A DNA stretch of 17,271 bases, from positions 1 to 17,271 of the forward strand of contig JASHUD010000006.1 of assembly GCA_030040215.1 (NCBI GenBank), read 5' to 3'. The notes under the pieces were generated by a model, which made no database searches, was not told the DNA's origin, and saw nothing but the letters and a program-made list of their open reading frames with translations. A program made the translations under genes and the position numbers. Positions 1-7,089 of the stretch are shown here, piece by piece (position 1 is the stretch's first letter; each line of letters opens with the position of its first letter). The DNA comes from Methylovirgula sp. GTDB lineage: Bacteria; Pseudomonadota; Alphaproteobacteria; Rhizobiales; Beijerinckiaceae.

Positions 1-214
1 AGTCTTTAAATCCCCATCTCGCCTAAAACCGGCGGATGTCTTCATCAAGCGGATGTAGGATAACTCCAATGTTGCCAATAGTCGCGGAAGCACCCAAGGC
101 CGTTTCGAGCGCAAAAAGAAGAAGCAAGGCGGCGTGCGCGCGCCTTTGATCATCCTTATCCGCCGCGAGCCGGCCGAGCAGTGTCGCCGGCAGAGGATCG
201 GGTGGGTGGGTGCG
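1..214 (-). pseudogene. Relic of a TacT-like GNAT toxin (C-terminal half)
   Basis: Read on the minus strand in one frame from about 214 down to 1, the DNA encodes a stretch resembling the second half of the GNAT toxins paired with DUF1778 antitoxins: PDPLPATLLGRLAADKDDQ, then an Ala/Leu-rich helix, then HPLDEDIRRF, a TAG at 23-25, and ARWGFKD running off the window. In the family the last part normally reads like FYARWGF, so the amber codon sits where Tyr is expected. The acetyl-CoA loop, usually Q-x-x-G-x-G, reads QRRAHA and has lost its glycines. The N-terminal half is missing: a TAA interrupts the frame upstream, where the antitoxin relic ends. In an intact locus this toxin acetylates aminoacyl-tRNA; this copy should be inactive. 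Family assignment is from remembered motifs, not a search. Confidence 0.7.
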
Positions 215-249
215 GCGGCGTGACCGCCATTATTTTTCCGTGAAGCGCC

Positions 250-417
250 TCGGCGCGCGAGTTTCACGAGCGCTGGGATCGTCTCAGCCGGACGATGGAC
301 CTATGTCTCGAACGCCGCCCAATGCTTCGCCGGAATGGCCGTCACGGTTCGATTCAAAACGTCGATTTCCGCCGCCTCGATGCCCTTGCGACGCATGAAA
401 TCGCTCAGACCGGTCAA
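250..417 (-). pseudogene. Relic of a TacA-like (DUF1778) antitoxin
   Basis: The minus-strand frame that begins just after the stop of the dehydrogenase gene reads LTGLSDFMRRKGIEAAEIDV, then LNRTVTAIPAKHWAAFET, a TAG at 301-303, then VHRPAETIPALVKLARR. This matches the C-terminal two thirds of DUF1778 antitoxins, whose usual form is like ...IPAKDWERFEAWVNAPAKEIPALKELAR, so TAG replaces the expected Trp codon TGG. The N-terminal DNA-binding ribbon-helix-helix part and any ATG start before it are absent; only a TTG (415-417) or an internal ATG (394-396) could start a 38-residue or shorter peptide. It lies immediately upstream of the toxin relic, in the gene order of an intact TacA-TacT operon. 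Non-functional remnant; a short expressed peptide cannot be excluded. Confidence 0.7.
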
Positions 418-426
418 GCCTTGTTT

Positions 427-1302
427 CTATTCCAGCCCGGCGCGGCGCAGCGCGACTTTGGAGACCGCGGCCCAATCCTTATCGCCGTCGCCGTGCGCGA
501 TCGCGTCGACGAAATTGTCGCGCAGAATGCCCGCAAACGGCAGCGGCGCGCCCGACTTCTCGCTCGCGGTGAGCGCGAGCCGTACGTCTTTCAAACCGAG
601 CGCCAATTTGAATCCCGGGGGCTCGAACTTACCGTTCAAAATCGCCGGCCCATAGACCTTATAGGCCGGCGCAGCGAACAGCGTGCCGGTGAAAACCTCG
701 ATGAGCTTGCCCGGGTCGACATCATGGCGCCGGGCGAGCGCGATGGATTCGGCCATCGTCTCAATCGCCGAAGCGAGCGTGAAATTGGCGGCGATCTTGA
801 CGAGATTGGCTTGGTGCGGTGCCGACCCGACGACCCACGTCTGCCTGCCGATCGCATCAAGCAGCGGCTGGACACGGCGCACGAGCGCCGCATCGCCGGC
901 CGCGAGCACGTTGAGCCCGCCTGCCGCCGCGACGTCCGGGCGGCCGAGGACCGGGGCGGCGACGTAGCCAATGCCCAGTTGCGCATGGATCTTTTCGAGC
1001 CGTTTGGCGAAGTCCACCGAAATGGTGGCCGTCACGACGTGCGCGAGGCCAGCCCGCGCCTTTTCGAGCGCGCCGCTGTCGAGCAGCACCGCGGCGATGG
1101 CGTCGTCGGCGGCGAGCATGGTCAGCGCCGCCTCGCCTTGCAGCGCTTCCTGCGGCTCATCGACGCCGATCGCCCCTTCTTTGGCGAGCTTCTCGACCGG
1201 ATCGTGCGAGCGGTTCCAGATGCGAACTTTGTGCCCGTCCTTGATGAGCTTCGAAGCCATGGCCGAACCCATGGCGCCCAGACCGATGACGCCGACGTCC
1301 AT
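427..1302 (-). CDS. NAD(P)-dependent beta-hydroxyacid dehydrogenase family protein
   Basis: The 291-residue protein belongs to the 3-hydroxyisobutyrate / 6-phosphogluconate dehydrogenase-like superfamily. An N-terminal Rossmann fold starts with VGVIGLGAMG (glycine loop at residues 7-12), and the strand end IWNRS carries Arg31, which suggests NADP preference. The substrate loop APVLGRPDVAAAGGL (about 116-130) is followed by the catalytic-helix motif NLVKIAANF, with Lys169 and Asn173 at the usual catalytic positions. The catalytic Lys favours a true hydroxyacid or aldehyde reductase over an imine reductase; glyoxylate/succinate-semialdehyde reductases are also in this family. The substrate cannot be read from sequence. 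The ATG at 1300-1302 is preceded by a strong AGGAGG. Divergent from the PLP-enzyme gene at 1477; just upstream of the toxin-antitoxin relic. Confidence 0.9.
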   Translation of the reverse strand: MDVGVIGLGAMGSAMASKLIKDGHKVRIWNRSHDPVEKLAKEGAIGVDEPQEALQGEAALTMLAADDAIAAVLLDSGALEKARAGLAHVVTATISVDFAKRLEKIHAQLGIGYVAAPVLGRPDVAAAGGLNVLAAGDAALVRRVQPLLDAIGRQTWVVGSAPHQANLVKIAANFTLASAIETMAESIALARRHDVDPGKLIEVFTGTLFAAPAYKVYGPAILNGKFEPPGFKLALGLKDVRLALTASEKSGAPLPFAGILRDNFVDAIAHGDGDKDWAAVSKVALRRAGLE

Positions 1303-1360
1303 TTCCGCCTCCTATGCGCTTTCCCCACACCTTGGGCGCAGGCAAAGCAAAGTCACCTCG

Positions 1361-1379
1361 CTTGCCGCATCTTGCCGCA
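1361..1379. repeat. Tandem 9-bp direct repeat in divergent intergenic region
   Basis: CTTGCCGCA occurs at 1361-1369 and again at 1371-1379, a 10-base period (one helical turn), in the 174-base gap between the divergent dehydrogenase and PLP-enzyme genes. It could be a regulator site for either gene, or chance in GC-rich DNA. Confidence 0.35.
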
Positions 1380-1416
1380 AAGATTTTCGTGCGGCCAAGC
1401 AGCGCCGCCGCCCACG

Positions 1417-1435
1417 GTAACGCAACGTTAACCAT
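1417..1435 (+). promoter_or_regulatory. CtrA-like box upstream of the PLP-enzyme cluster
   Basis: The sequence is GTAA-N7-TTAACCAT. It differs by one base from the alphaproteobacterial CtrA box TTAA-N7-TTAAC, and the right half is an exact TTAACCAT, the short CtrA site form. It lies 42 bases before the ATG at 1477, a position where CtrA could activate or repress transcription. The consensus is established knowledge; binding here is inference. Confidence 0.5.
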
Positions 1436-1476
1436 TCGCCCGCGACAGTGCTGGCCTTCTTTTCGAGGCGCTGGCG

Positions 1477-2937
1477 ATGGCTTTAGGCATGGCTTCGGCT
1501 GCTCGGCGACAGGTCGCGCCGGCAGCGCGCCAAGACGCCGCTTTGGCGCTCATGCTGGCGGATGGCGGCGACGAGCGGATCAAGCCCGATCCGCTCACCG
1601 GCCGGACGAAATATGCAACGCCTGCCACCCCGGCGCCTGCCGAGATCTGGTTTTCCAGCTCCACGGCAACGGCGATCGAGCGACGCGGCTTGACGGCCGC
1701 GGGCGACGCTTTGACGGCGCTCGTCGGCCAGTTTGTCGATCCCGCGGGCTGGTTCGAGCGGCTGCGCCAGCGCATCGTCGGCCTTTTCGGTGTCCTCGGC
1801 AGCGAGGCAATCCTTGCCGCTTCCGGAACCGAGGCGGAATTCATCGCCTTGAGCGTCGCCCGCGCTGTCTCCGATCGGCCGCTGACCTCGATCGTGATCG
1901 GGCCGACCGAAACCGGACGCGGCGTTCCGAAAGCGGCGGCCGGCCGGCATTTTCTAGCCAGCACGAGCCTCGGCGGCGCGGCGGAGCCGGGCACTTGCCT
2001 GGCCGGCGTCGCCGATGTGGAGATCGAGACGATCGCCATCCGCGATTCCGCGGGAACGCCGCGTGCCAGCGCCAAGATCGACGCGGACGCGGCGGCCTGC
2101 GTGGCGAAAGCACTGGCCGCTGGGCGCGACGTCCTTCTTCACCTGCTCGATACCTCCAAAACCGGACTTGGCGGCGTTAGCCGGCAGCAGGCGCGCGAAC
2201 TCGCGGCGAACAGGCACGTAACCGTCGTCGTCGACGCCTGCCAGCTGCGCTGTCCGCGCGAGCGTCTGCAGGCCGACCTTAATGCCGGGTTCATGGTAAT
2301 GATCACCGGCTCGAAATTCGCCGGAGGACCGCCGTTTGCGGGCGCGCTTCTGCTGCCGCCCGGAATGGCCAAACGAATGGACGAACGGCGCGGCGTGCCG
2401 GCGGGACTTGCGGCTTATTCGGCGCTCTTTGACTGGCCGAGGTCGCTGCAGCAGGATTTCACCGCGGCGCTCGATACGCTCTTCAATCTCGGTCTCGGGC
2501 TGCGTTGGGAAGCGGCTCTTGCGTCGATCGAGCCGTTTTTTGCGCTTCCCGACAGCTTGCGAACGCAAATCCTCGCCTGGTTTGCCGGCGAGGTCCGACG
2601 ACACATTGCCGCGCGTCGGCATCTACACTTGGCGAAGGGCGATTCCGATGCCACCATCTTTCCGGTGGTGACGAAGGGCGCGGAAGGGCCCGCGAAGGCC
2701 GCGGCGCTCTATCGGGCGCTTGCCGAGCAAGGCGACTGCCCTGACTTGGCGCGGTCCTGCCACGTCGGCCAGCCGGTCGAGATCGGCAAGCAGGCGGCGC
2801 TTAGGATTTGCGCCTCGATGCCGCTCGTGCTTGACATTGCCGCCCACATGGCTGAGGGGCGGACGATCAGCTCCGCGCCCGCGGTCGGCGATCTCGATTT
2901 CCTGTTTCGCAAATGGGACAGACTCGCCGGCTGCTGA
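1477..2937 (+). CDS. PLP-dependent fold-type-I enzyme (aminotransferase-like)
   Basis: The 486-residue soluble protein has the layout of fold-type-I PLP enzymes. A cofactor-phosphate/small-domain motif ASGTEAEF is at residues 115-122, the PLP-pyridine Asp is in VVVDACQLR (Asp253), and the Schiff-base Lys is in ITGSKFAGGPPFAG (Lys280), with the normal 27-residue Asp-Lys spacing. The N-terminal segment RIKPDPLTGRTKYATP followed by SSSTATAIE looks like a family signature, but I cannot name the family or its substrate. Aminotransferase, lyase or decarboxylase chemistry are all possible. The ATG at 1477 has GAGG eight bases upstream; an in-frame ATG at 1489 is an alternative. A second PLP enzyme follows 24 bases downstream on the same strand, so the two are probably co-transcribed and act in one pathway. 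Confidence 0.85.
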   Translation: MALGMASAARRQVAPAARQDAALALMLADGGDERIKPDPLTGRTKYATPATPAPAEIWFSSSTATAIERRGLTAAGDALTALVGQFVDPAGWFERLRQRIVGLFGVLGSEAILAASGTEAEFIALSVARAVSDRPLTSIVIGPTETGRGVPKAAAGRHFLASTSLGGAAEPGTCLAGVADVEIETIAIRDSAGTPRASAKIDADAAACVAKALAAGRDVLLHLLDTSKTGLGGVSRQQARELAANRHVTVVVDACQLRCPRERLQADLNAGFMVMITGSKFAGGPPFAGALLLPPGMAKRMDERRGVPAGLAAYSALFDWPRSLQQDFTAALDTLFNLGLGLRWEAALASIEPFFALPDSLRTQILAWFAGEVRRHIAARRHLHLAKGDSDATIFPVVTKGAEGPAKAAALYRALAEQGDCPDLARSCHVGQPVEIGKQAALRICASMPLVLDIAAHMAEGRTISSAPAVGDLDFLFRKWDRLAGC

Positions 2938-2961
2938 TCCGCTGCATCCGAAGAGAAAGCT

Positions 2962-4455
2962 TTGTCCCGTTCCGCGAAAATCGAAGACGATGCGCCGAAC
3001 ATTGCGCGCCGCGCCGAAACCGATCTCGACCCCAAAGATTGGGAGGCGTTCCGGCAGGAGGCGCACCGCGGCCTCGATCTGATGATCGACTATCTCAGCC
3101 GCGTGCGCGAGCGCAAGGTATGGCAGCCGGCGCCGGATTCGGTCCGGGCGCGGTTTCGCACCGGCCTGCCGCAAAAGGGCAAGCCGCTTGCCGGCCTGAT
3201 CGACGAGTTCGAGCAATTCATGCTGCCCTATGCCAACGGCAATCTGCATCCGCTGTTCATGGGCTGGGTGCATGGGGCGGGTACGCCCACCGGCATGGTC
3301 GCCGAAATGCTCGCCGCGGGGCTCAACGCCAATTGCGGCGGCCGCGACCACATCGCAATCGAAGTCGAGAAGCAGATCGCACTTTGGCTCGCCGAGGCCT
3401 TCGAATTTCCGCGCCATTCGTCGGGCGTTTTCGTCACCGGCACGTCGATGGCGAATCTCGTCGCCGCGGTGGTCGCCCGCACCGACGCGCTGGGCGAGGG
3501 GGTTCGCCGCAGCGGGCTCAAGGAAGCCCCGCGCCAGCTTGTCGGCTATGCCTCGCAAGAGGCGCACGGCTCGATCGAGCGCGCCTTCGAGATCGTCGGC
3601 ATCGGCTCGGCGTACCTGCGCCGCCTGCCGGCCGATCGCTTGCGCCGGATGGATGTCGAGGCGCTGCGTGGCGCAATCGCCAAGGATCGCGCCGCCGGGC
3701 TTCTACCGTTCCTGGTCGTCGGTTCCGCCGGGACGGTGAACACCGGTTCGATCGACGATCTCGACGCACTTGCCGAATTCTGTGTCAGCGAGGATCTGTG
3801 GTTTCATATCGACGGCGCGTTCGGCGCGCTCTGCGTCCTCTCGCCAGATTTGAAGCCGCTTGTGAAGGGAATCGAACGCGCCGACTCGATCGCCCTCGAC
3901 TTTCACAAATGGCTGCACGTACCCTATGACGCGGGCTTCTTCCTTTGCCGCCATCCGCAGGTGCATCGGCAGTCCTTCATGAGCACGGCCGCCTATTTGG
4001 CGCGCGCCCCGCGTGGGCTTGCCGCCGCCGACATTTGGCCTTGCGACTTGGGTCCGGATCTGTCGCGCGGCTTCCGAGCGCTGAAAACCTGGTTCACGTT
4101 CCAGGCCTATGGCGCGGAGCGGCTCGGGGATGCGATCGCGCAAACCTGCCGCATCGCGCGGCATCTCGAATCGCTGATCGAGCGGTCCGCGGTGTTTGAA
4201 CTTTGCGCGGGAGCGCGGCTCAACATCGTTTGTTTCAGCGTCAAGGGCGATACCGCGGGCGAGCTCAATCGCGAGGTCGTCATGGACCTGCATGAAACGG
4301 GCGTGGCCGCGCCGTCGATCACCCGGCTCGAAGGCCGGCCGGTGATCCGCGCCGCGATCGTCAACCATCGCACGCGGGCGGCCGACATGGACGCGTTTGT
4401 CGCCGCGGCGGAAACATCCCTGAAGCGGATTCGTGCCGCCCGCGCCGGCTCATAA
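2962..4455 (+). CDS. Group II pyridoxal-dependent decarboxylase family protein
   Basis: The 497-residue protein matches the aromatic-amino-acid/glutamate decarboxylase family (PF00282). It has the N-terminal HPLFMGWVHGAGTPTGM segment, the His that stacks on PLP in SQEAHGSIERA (His202), the pyridine-binding Asp in HIDGAFGAL (Asp284) and the Schiff-base Lys in LDFHKWLHVPYD (Lys316). Length is typical. The reaction is likely removal of the alpha-carboxylate from an amino acid; which amino acid cannot be read from sequence, and some members act as aldehyde synthases instead. The frame has no early ATG, so the start is TTG at 2962, with a purine-rich AAGAGAAAG before it. Only 24 bases separate it from the upstream PLP enzyme, indicating an operon. 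Confidence 0.88.
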   Translation: MSRSAKIEDDAPNIARRAETDLDPKDWEAFRQEAHRGLDLMIDYLSRVRERKVWQPAPDSVRARFRTGLPQKGKPLAGLIDEFEQFMLPYANGNLHPLFMGWVHGAGTPTGMVAEMLAAGLNANCGGRDHIAIEVEKQIALWLAEAFEFPRHSSGVFVTGTSMANLVAAVVARTDALGEGVRRSGLKEAPRQLVGYASQEAHGSIERAFEIVGIGSAYLRRLPADRLRRMDVEALRGAIAKDRAAGLLPFLVVGSAGTVNTGSIDDLDALAEFCVSEDLWFHIDGAFGALCVLSPDLKPLVKGIERADSIALDFHKWLHVPYDAGFFLCRHPQVHRQSFMSTAAYLARAPRGLAAADIWPCDLGPDLSRGFRALKTWFTFQAYGAERLGDAIAQTCRIARHLESLIERSAVFELCAGARLNIVCFSVKGDTAGELNREVVMDLHETGVAAPSITRLEGRPVIRAAIVNHRTRAADMDAFVAAAETSLKRIRAARAGS

Positions 4456-4466
4456 CGGCACATTCG

Positions 4467-4482
4467 TTAAGCGGGCGCTAAC
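4467..4482 (+). promoter_or_regulatory. CtrA-like box upstream of the ATP-grasp gene
   Basis: TTAA-N7-CTAAC in the 70-base gap after the decarboxylase gene differs by one base from the CtrA box TTAA-N7-TTAAC. It is followed at 4508-4517 by the perfect palindrome GCGTTAACGC. This may give the ATP-grasp and acyltransferase genes their own promoter, matched in regulation to the first gene of the cluster. Inference from motif only. Confidence 0.4.
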
Positions 4483-4525
4483 CAATGCCCCCTAGGTTCG
4501 GCGCTGCGTTAACGCCGGATCTTCG

Positions 4526-5713
4526 ATGCACGCGCCTGCGGCCAAGCCAAAACCAGAACCCGCGACCCTCGTCGCTGCGGCGCCGCATCACACCGCCGCG
4601 CCGCTCGCCGCGTTGCGCGACATGGCAGCGCAAGCGGGTTTAAGTCCGATCCAGACCGTACGCGACTTCGCCAACCTCGCGCTCGGTCCCGGCAAGGTGA
4701 GTTTCGACGACTATGTGCGGCTGCGACTCTTCGATTCCGATTATTGGGAGGGCTGCGATCGGCGCACGGTTATCGGACAGCGCGCAAACCGCGATCTTCT
4801 CGTCGAAGTGAATTACCGCCACGATTGGTACGGGCTCGTCGACGACAAGATCGCCTCTTCGGCCTATCTTTCCGCCTACGGGTTGCCGACCGTGCCGATC
4901 GCGGCGATCTTCGCGCCGCGGCTCAAGATCGGCGCGGCGCATATTTTGCGCGGCCGAGAAGAACTCGAACGTTTTCTCTTGCGCGGCGATGTCTACCCGC
5001 TGTTCGGCAAGCCGGCGGAGGGCTTCCAGAGTCTCGGCTCGATCGCGCTGCGCCGGGCGAATCCGGCGCGCGGCCAAATCGAGACGATCGACGGGGCGTG
5101 CATGCGCATGGCGGATTTCCTCGACGACGTCGTGAGTCATTACCAGGGCGGCTATCTTTTCGAGCCTTTCCTGGCGCCGCATCCCGACGCCGCGCGGCTC
5201 TATGGCGAGCGGCTCGGCACGACGCGCATCGTCACGCTCTGCGACGCCGAGGAGCCGCGCATCTTTCGGGCAAGCTGGAAAATCCCCTCGGGGCGGAACA
5301 CGGCCGACAATTTCTGGCGCAGCGGCAATCTGCTCGCCAAGCTAGACATCGAGACCGGCGCGATCGAAAAAGCCCTCTCCGGCATTGGGTTCGAGACGAA
5401 GTTCGAAGCGCATCACCCCGATACCGGCGCGCCGCTCATCGGCGCCCGCGTACCGCGCTGGGCGGAGGTGAAAGCGCTCGCCCTCGAAGGAGCGCGCGTC
5501 ATGCGCCACGTCCCGATGCTCGGCTGGGATATCGGATCGACGGCCGAGGGGCCGGTCATCGTCGAGATGAACGAGACGCCGGATCTTTTCCTAAACCAAT
5601 TCCCGGATGCGCGCGGCATTCTGGAGCCCGATTTCCTCGCCTTCCTGGCCGCGCAGAGGCGCGCCGGCAAAGCCTACGAGACGCGCGTAAAACGCCAGCT
5701 CGCCAAGCTGTGA
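4526..5713 (+). CDS. ATP-grasp protein of the sugar-transfer-associated type
   Basis: The 395-residue protein begins with an Ala/Pro-rich tail of about 30 residues and then matches the layout of the sugar-transfer-associated ATP-grasp family (PF14397). VDDKIASSAYLSAYGLPTVP lies in the N-terminal part, FGKPAEGFQSLGS corresponds to the ATP-lid/Lys region, the IPSGRNTADNFWRSGNLLAK segment is highly characteristic, and the metal site is at the C-terminus: LGWDIG (Asp335) and VIVEMNETPDL (Glu347, Asn349, Glu350). The family is expected to use ATP to couple a carboxylate to an amine or similar nucleophile; substrates are not established. It sits between the two PLP enzymes and a lipid acyltransferase, which suggests ligation of an amine made upstream. 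The ribosome site before ATG 4526 is weak (GGAT). Confidence 0.82.
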   Translation: MHAPAAKPKPEPATLVAAAPHHTAAPLAALRDMAAQAGLSPIQTVRDFANLALGPGKVSFDDYVRLRLFDSDYWEGCDRRTVIGQRANRDLLVEVNYRHDWYGLVDDKIASSAYLSAYGLPTVPIAAIFAPRLKIGAAHILRGREELERFLLRGDVYPLFGKPAEGFQSLGSIALRRANPARGQIETIDGACMRMADFLDDVVSHYQGGYLFEPFLAPHPDAARLYGERLGTTRIVTLCDAEEPRIFRASWKIPSGRNTADNFWRSGNLLAKLDIETGAIEKALSGIGFETKFEAHHPDTGAPLIGARVPRWAEVKALALEGARVMRHVPMLGWDIGSTAEGPVIVEMNETPDLFLNQFPDARGILEPDFLAFLAAQRRAGKAYETRVKRQLAKL

Positions 5714-5869
5714 GCGGCCCACCGTCCGAGGACGCGCGTCACAGGCGTTTCTCCTCAAGAGGACTTGATCCACCGGCGCCCGCGTGCTGAGGAGGCGGCG
5801 AAGGCGGTCTCGAAATGTGTCTACGCGCCTTCGTGCGGCCGCCGCATGGGCGGCGCTTCGGAAGCCCGC

Positions 5870-6592
5870 ATGATTCTGCTGCGATCGATCCTCTTCAATC
5901 TCTGTTTCTATGCGCTGTTGATCGTTCTCATGATTCTCGGTGCGCCGGCGCTGCTCGCCGGGCGGCGCAGCACCGAAGCCTACGGGCGGTTCTGGGTGCG
6001 TGTTTCGCTCGCGCTGCTCGATCGCATCTGTCATCTCAAGGTCGAGTTCCGCGGCCTTCAACATCTGCCCGAAGGGGCGGCGATCATCGCCTCCAAGCAT
6101 CAGTCCTTTCTCGATGTGTTGGCGCTCATTCTGCACGTGCGCGGCTTTACGTTCATCTACAAACGCGAACTCGCGTTCATTCCGCTCTTCGGGCTTTATT
6201 TGTGGCGCAGCAAGCAGATTGCGATCGATCGCGCCAAGCGCGGAGGCGCTCTGCCGCGGGTGATCGCCGCCGCACAGCGGATTTTTGCAGAGGACCGGCA
6301 GCTGATTATCTTTCCGGAAGGGACGCGCAAGCCGGTCGGCGCGCCGCCGGCCTACAAGGCGGGCGTCGCTCGCATCGTCCAGGAGAGCGGCGTCGTCTGC
6401 GTCCCCGTCGCGCTGAATTCCGGCGTCTTTTGGCGGCGACGCGGATTCCTGCGGCGCTCGGGGACGGCGGTCGTTGAATTTCTCGCGCCGATTGCGCCGG
6501 GGCTCGACAAAGAAAGCTTCATGCAGCTTTTGGAAACGCGAATCGAGGATGCAACGGAACGGCTCGTCGCCGAGGCGCGCGGCAAGAATTAG
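5870..6592 (+). CDS. 1-acyl-glycerol-3-phosphate acyltransferase (PlsC) family protein
   Basis: A 240-residue membrane-bound acyltransferase. Residues 1-31 form a hydrophobic membrane segment (MILLRSILFNLCFYALLIVL and on). The catalytic motif I HxxxxD reads HQSFLD (His77, Asp82), an IYKRELAFIPLFG segment gives motif II, and the acyl-acceptor motif FPEGTR is at 148-153. The family transfers acyl chains from acyl-ACP or acyl-CoA to lysophosphatidate, and some members acylate aminolipid precursors such as lyso-ornithine lipid (OlsA). The start chosen is ATG 5870, with GGAAG five bases upstream and the membrane helix at the N-terminus. ATG 5846 and TTG 5765 are in-frame alternatives giving a polar extension. 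It is the last gene of the plus-strand cluster; the acceptor could be glycerolipid or the product of the preceding genes. Confidence 0.88.
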   Translation: MILLRSILFNLCFYALLIVLMILGAPALLAGRRSTEAYGRFWVRVSLALLDRICHLKVEFRGLQHLPEGAAIIASKHQSFLDVLALILHVRGFTFIYKRELAFIPLFGLYLWRSKQIAIDRAKRGGALPRVIAAAQRIFAEDRQLIIFPEGTRKPVGAPPAYKAGVARIVQESGVVCVPVALNSGVFWRRRGFLRRSGTAVVEFLAPIAPGLDKESFMQLLETRIEDATERLVAEARGKN

Positions 6593-6807
6593 GCTGGCTC
6601 CTTGTCCCTCGCTGCTCTAGCGGGCGTGAGTCCCACCGCGAAGCGGAGCGATGCCGTGGCCCGGATCACAACTTCGCGCGCGTAGGCGCCGAGCAACCCT
6701 TGCGCTCGTGATTTGACGCATTGATCGGCGCGCTCAGAGCCCTACCTGAGTTCCACGTCGGAGAAGCCGCGGATTGGATGCCAATCGTCGAGAATTCGTG
6801 GAGCGAA

Positions 6808-7089
6808 ATGTTGAGAACCGCAGCTATTTTGTTTTTGCTGTCGTGCTTATGCGCCGCCGCAGCGCAAGCTGCGCCAAACGGTGCCGGCGGGAATACGGGC
6901 AGGGCCATGCCTGGCGTGCTCCCCATGCCGCCGGGCGCAGGCGCCGGAGCAACGCCCGGTACGCCATCACCGGCAACGTCGACCCCACCGGGAATTTCCG
7001 GACCGAACGGCGAAGTGGGCACGGAGCAGAATGGCGCGCCTCCGCCGAACGCAGCCGGCTCGACACCTTCGGGCACATTTACACGATAG
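6808..7089 (+). CDS. Small secreted Pro/Gly/Ala-rich protein, unknown function
   Basis: A 93-residue ORF. The first 21 residues are a classical signal peptide (MLRTAAILFLLSCLCAAAAQ), with likely signal peptidase I cleavage after AQA at residues 19-21. The mature part of about 72 residues is low-complexity, rich in Gly, Pro, Ala, Ser and Thr, with no Cys, and is probably disordered. The ATG at 6808 has GGAG four bases upstream; a longer in-frame start at 6721 would bury the signal peptide and is rejected. Its last 11 bases overlap the 3' end of the convergent chaC-like gene. Translation initiation and signal peptide support a real gene; no family is recognised. Confidence 0.6.
   Translation: MLRTAAILFLLSCLCAAAAQAAPNGAGGNTGRAMPGVLPMPPGAGAGATPGTPSPATSTPPGISGPNGEVGTEQNGAPPPNAAGSTPSGTFTR

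Noticed and set aside
295..1431. Plus-strand 378-residue open frame antisense to the dehydrogenase gene
   Set aside because: Arg/Asp/Glu-rich composition typical of the reverse frame of GC-rich coding DNA; the minus-strand protein has clear Rossmann and catalytic motifs.
6593..6807. Small RNA or gene between the acyltransferase and the secreted protein
   Set aside because: A TTGACG at 6713-6718 has no acceptable -10 partner, and no stable hairpin with a T-run was seen.
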